NCBI RefSeq assembly: GCF_017068455.1
Contig: NZ_CP070608.1
Span: forward strand, 668,501 to 732,500
DNA: 64,000 nt
Direction: 5' to 3'
Source of the DNA: Fulvivirga lutea
Lineage (GTDB): Bacteria; Bacteroidota; Bacteroidia; Cytophagales; Cyclobacteriaceae
In this document: positions 62,348 through 64,000 of the stretch, one piece after another
Numbering within the stretch: the stretch's first letter is position 1
Layout: each line of letters opens with the position of its first letter
Made by a program: the position numbers and the translations under genes
The notes under the pieces: generated by a model
Seen by the model: the letters and a program-made list of their open reading frames with translations, nothing else
Told to the model about the DNA's origin: nothing
Databases searched by the model: none

Positions 62348-63041
62348 TTTCAGCTTCCGATCAGATGAGCAGGAAATAATGGACGACTTAAATTGTTCAG
62401 GAGAAGTTGTTGCTCAAACCCTAAAAGAGTTGGAAACCATAAATAAATGGCTGGGTGGTAATTATGTAACCATTGATGGATTAAGGCAGCTTATTGGAAA
62501 AAGGAAAGAGGAAATTACCATAGCAGATCTCGGTTGTGGTGGCGGGGATATGCTAAAACTAATCGCCAAATGGGCGAGGCGAATGAATATTAAACTGAAG
62601 CTTTTTGGTGTAGATGCCAATCCCAATATCATTGAATTTGCTCAAAATAATTGTTCATCCTATCCGGAAATAGAATTTCTGTGCCTTGATATTTTCTCAG
62701 AAGAATTTCAATCAACACAATTCGATATCATTACTTCTACACTGTTTACTCATCATTTTGATGATGCAAAACTGAAATTGATGTATAGCGGATGGCTTAA
62801 ACAAGCTCGTTTAGGTGTTGTCATCAATGATCTACACAGGCACTGGTTGGCCTATTATTCAATTAAATTGCTCACGCAACTATTCTCTAAATCAGAGATG
62901 GTAAAAAATGATGGCCCGGTTTCCGTATTAAGATCATTTAAAAGAAAAGAGTTAAAGGCGCTATTTCACGCGGCAGAAGTTAATACCTATTCATTAAAAT
63001 GGATGTGGGCTTTTCGGTGGCAAATTGTCATTTCTAACTGA
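62340..63041 (+). CDS. SAM-dependent methyltransferase of the type III PKS locus
   Basis: 233 residues. SAM-binding IADLGCGGGDMLKLIAKWA, then LFGVDANPNIIEFA, and the acidic FDIITSTLFTHHF region of class I methyltransferases. It overlaps the PKS gene by 8 nt, so it is translated with it and probably methylates the polyketide ring or a hydroxyl group. Homologous methyltransferases accompany bacterial phenolic-lipid and quinone pathways. Confidence 0.88.
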   Translation: MPDFSFRSDEQEIMDDLNCSGEVVAQTLKELETINKWLGGNYVTIDGLRQLIGKRKEEITIADLGCGGGDMLKLIAKWARRMNIKLKLFGVDANPNIIEFAQNNCSSYPEIEFLCLDIFSEEFQSTQFDIITSTLFTHHFDDAKLKLMYSGWLKQARLGVVINDLHRHWLAYYSIKLLTQLFSKSEMVKNDGPVSVLRSFKRKELKALFHAAEVNTYSLKWMWAFRWQIVISN

Positions 63042-63104
63042 TAATAACCGATTATGTAATAGCTCTTTTCAAATGGTATAGAAATTTCTTACTTTCCATT
63101 TCTT

Positions 63105-63281
63105 ATGAATTCTAACAAGCAGGCAAAGGAGTTAAACAGATCAGCAAAAGTTGCTGTCTTTCTTATGCTTCAAACAGTAATATCATTAGCGGTCTTATTC
63201 TTTGCTTTTAAACAACAGCAAAAAGCAGATGCAGTCAGCTTTCAATTAAAACAGTGTCATAATCAGAATAGTAAGAATTGA
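63105..63281 (+). CDS. Small single-pass membrane protein, copy 1 (58 aa)
   Basis: ATG 63105 to TGA 63281. One TM helix (AVFLMLQTVISLAVLFFAF) is followed by a short tail ending QLKQCHNQN. It shares its stop base with the next tiny gene, and the two have the same layout (basic N-terminus, TM, charged spacer, QLxQC). A conserved cysteine at the end suggests a disulfide or metal site (inference). Small enough to have been missed by automatic calling. Confidence 0.55.
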   Translation: MNSNKQAKELNRSAKVAVFLMLQTVISLAVLFFAFKQQQKADAVSFQLKQCHNQNSKN

Positions 63282-63439
63282 TGATTAAGCCGACTCATAG
63301 AAATAAGACAAAAATCATTAAACTAATTACAGTTTTGAATTCAATGGTAGTGATTGGATTTTTGATTTTTGGTATCTATCAACATCATAAAACAAAAGAG
63401 TACACTCAGCAACTAGAACAATGTCTCAAGAACAAATGA
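63281..63439 (+). CDS. Small single-pass membrane protein, copy 2 (52 aa)
   Basis: ATG 63281 (1-nt overlap with copy 1) to TGA 63439. Basic N-terminus, one TM helix (ITVLNSMVVIGFLIFGIY), then YTQQLEQCLKNK. Similar to copy 1 in length and in the terminal QLxQC, so they look like a diverged tandem duplication. Located immediately before the BNR-repeat gene; function unknown. Confidence 0.5.
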   Translation: MIKPTHRNKTKIIKLITVLNSMVVIGFLIFGIYQHHKTKEYTQQLEQCLKNK

Positions 63440-63453
63440 TTAAACCTAATAAT

Positions 63454-64000
63454 ATGAAAAAACTACTTATAGCATCATTAGCAATTTTGATGTGTTTTTC
63501 GATTCAAGCACAACGCAAGAAATCATCTGCCCCGGAAAAAAAGAATGACATCAGCCTTTCAGGCCTTAAATTCAGGTCTATCGGACCGGCATTAACCTCC
63601 GGACGTATCTCGGATTTTGCGGTAAATCCCGATAACCCAAAAGAATATTATGTGGCTACTTCAGCTGGTGGAGTATGGAAAACTACTAATGCAGGAACTA
63701 CCTATACACCTCTTTTTGATTCTCAGGGAAGCTATTCAATTGGCTGTGTTACCATGGATCCGAATAACTCAGCAGTTATCTGGGTGGGTACCGGTGAGAA
63801 TAACAACCAACGAAGCGTATCTTATGGCGATGGCGTTTATAAATCAATTGATGGCGGTGCATCATGGGAGAATGTGGGTCTCAAAAACAGTGAGCACATT
63901 GGCAATATTGTTGTTCACCCAGATAATTCCGATGTAGTTTATGTTTCAGCTATCGGACCTGTTTGGAGCAGTGGAGGTGATAGAGGATTGTACAAAACTA
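63454..64000 (+). CDS. BNR/VPS10-like (sortilin-type) beta-propeller protein, N-terminal part
   Basis: Starts at ATG 63454 (an in-frame ATG at 63436 is possible) and runs off the window after about 182 codons. A signal peptide (KKLLIASLAILMCFSIQAQ) leads to IGPALTSGRISDFAVNP and repeats of the glycosyl-hydrolase-like WD40/BNR type (GGVWKTTNAGTTY, VWVGTGENNN, VYKSIDGGASWENVG). These large secreted beta-propellers bind or degrade polysaccharide or protein. Truncated here only by the window edge. Confidence 0.88.
   Translation, partial: MKKLLIASLAILMCFSIQAQRKKSSAPEKKNDISLSGLKFRSIGPALTSGRISDFAVNPDNPKEYYVATSAGGVWKTTNAGTTYTPLFDSQGSYSIGCVTMDPNNSAVIWVGTGENNNQRSVSYGDGVYKSIDGGASWENVGLKNSEHIGNIVVHPDNSDVVYVSAIGPVWSSGGDRGLYKT

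Overview
The window is a low-GC, densely packed chromosomal stretch from a free-living member of the Bacteroidota, most likely a marine or soil Cytophagales-type bacterium (inference). The reasons are: Bacteroidota-type promoter -7 elements (TAnnTTTG), few recognisable Shine-Dalgarno sites, a T9SS C-terminal sorting domain on a secreted enzyme, many lipoproteins, a DUF4175 protein, a PadR plus FtsX/MacB-like permease pair, and a RadA/MnmG/YbeY gene set of this phylum. There is no insertion sequence, prophage, CRISPR array, rRNA or tRNA that I can see, so this reads as core chromosome with a few accessory islands.

Layout. 0-4.7 kb: the end of purK, purE, a K+ channel/RCK protein, a sulfotransferase-like and class IV aminotransferase pair, and a TerB-like protein. 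4.6-11.2 kb: a TerC-family transporter, a Fur-family regulator, an ABC exporter, a tandem universal stress protein, and gpmI with a small lipoprotein. 11.3-17.1 kb: radA, a DUF2179-type membrane protein, an ACC-deaminase-like PLP enzyme with a secreted M20 amidohydrolase, and a hydroxylase/Rieske/VOC operon. 17.1-25 kb: a secreted unknown, an M2 peptidase, a T9SS vanadate-haloperoxidase/PAP2 protein, small lipoproteins and a DUF885 protein. 25-31 kb: a beta-oxidation operon in the order marR-fadN-fadA-fadE with a dyad-rich control region. 31-38 kb: PadR/permease, a LuxR/coiled-coil/lipoprotein operon and a kinase-less HAMP-GAF sensor. 38-44.4 kb: M3 dipeptidyl carboxypeptidase, a nucleoside kinase, an acyl-CoA synthetase and a TPR protein.

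44.4-53.4 kb is probably the most important region. An intergenic AT-rich stretch of about 360 bp carries a cluster of DnaA-box-like 9-mers, including perfect TTATCCACA and TTATTCACA. About 4.4 kb away, between mnmG and ybeY, lie two perfect 16-bp parS-type palindromes (TGTTCCACGTGGAACA). Together with mnmG (gidA), a classic origin neighbour, this makes a good candidate for the chromosomal oriC and partition region.

53.5-59.2 kb holds an AhpD-like protein, comF, a MORN-repeat protein, a Rid-family protein lacking the usual arginine, a LOG-family protein, a PDZ aspartyl protease and a degenerate receiver. 59.2-63.0 kb is a compact type III polyketide synthase locus (FAD oxidoreductase, UbiA prenyltransferase, type III PKS, methyltransferase) that probably makes a modified alkylresorcinol/pyrone or quinone-like lipid. 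The window ends with two tandem tiny membrane proteins and the start of a BNR/VPS10-like beta-propeller protein.

Gene ends are very tight: several convergent pairs overlap or abut at their stop codons. All functions come from motif and architecture recognition by eye; no database search was possible.
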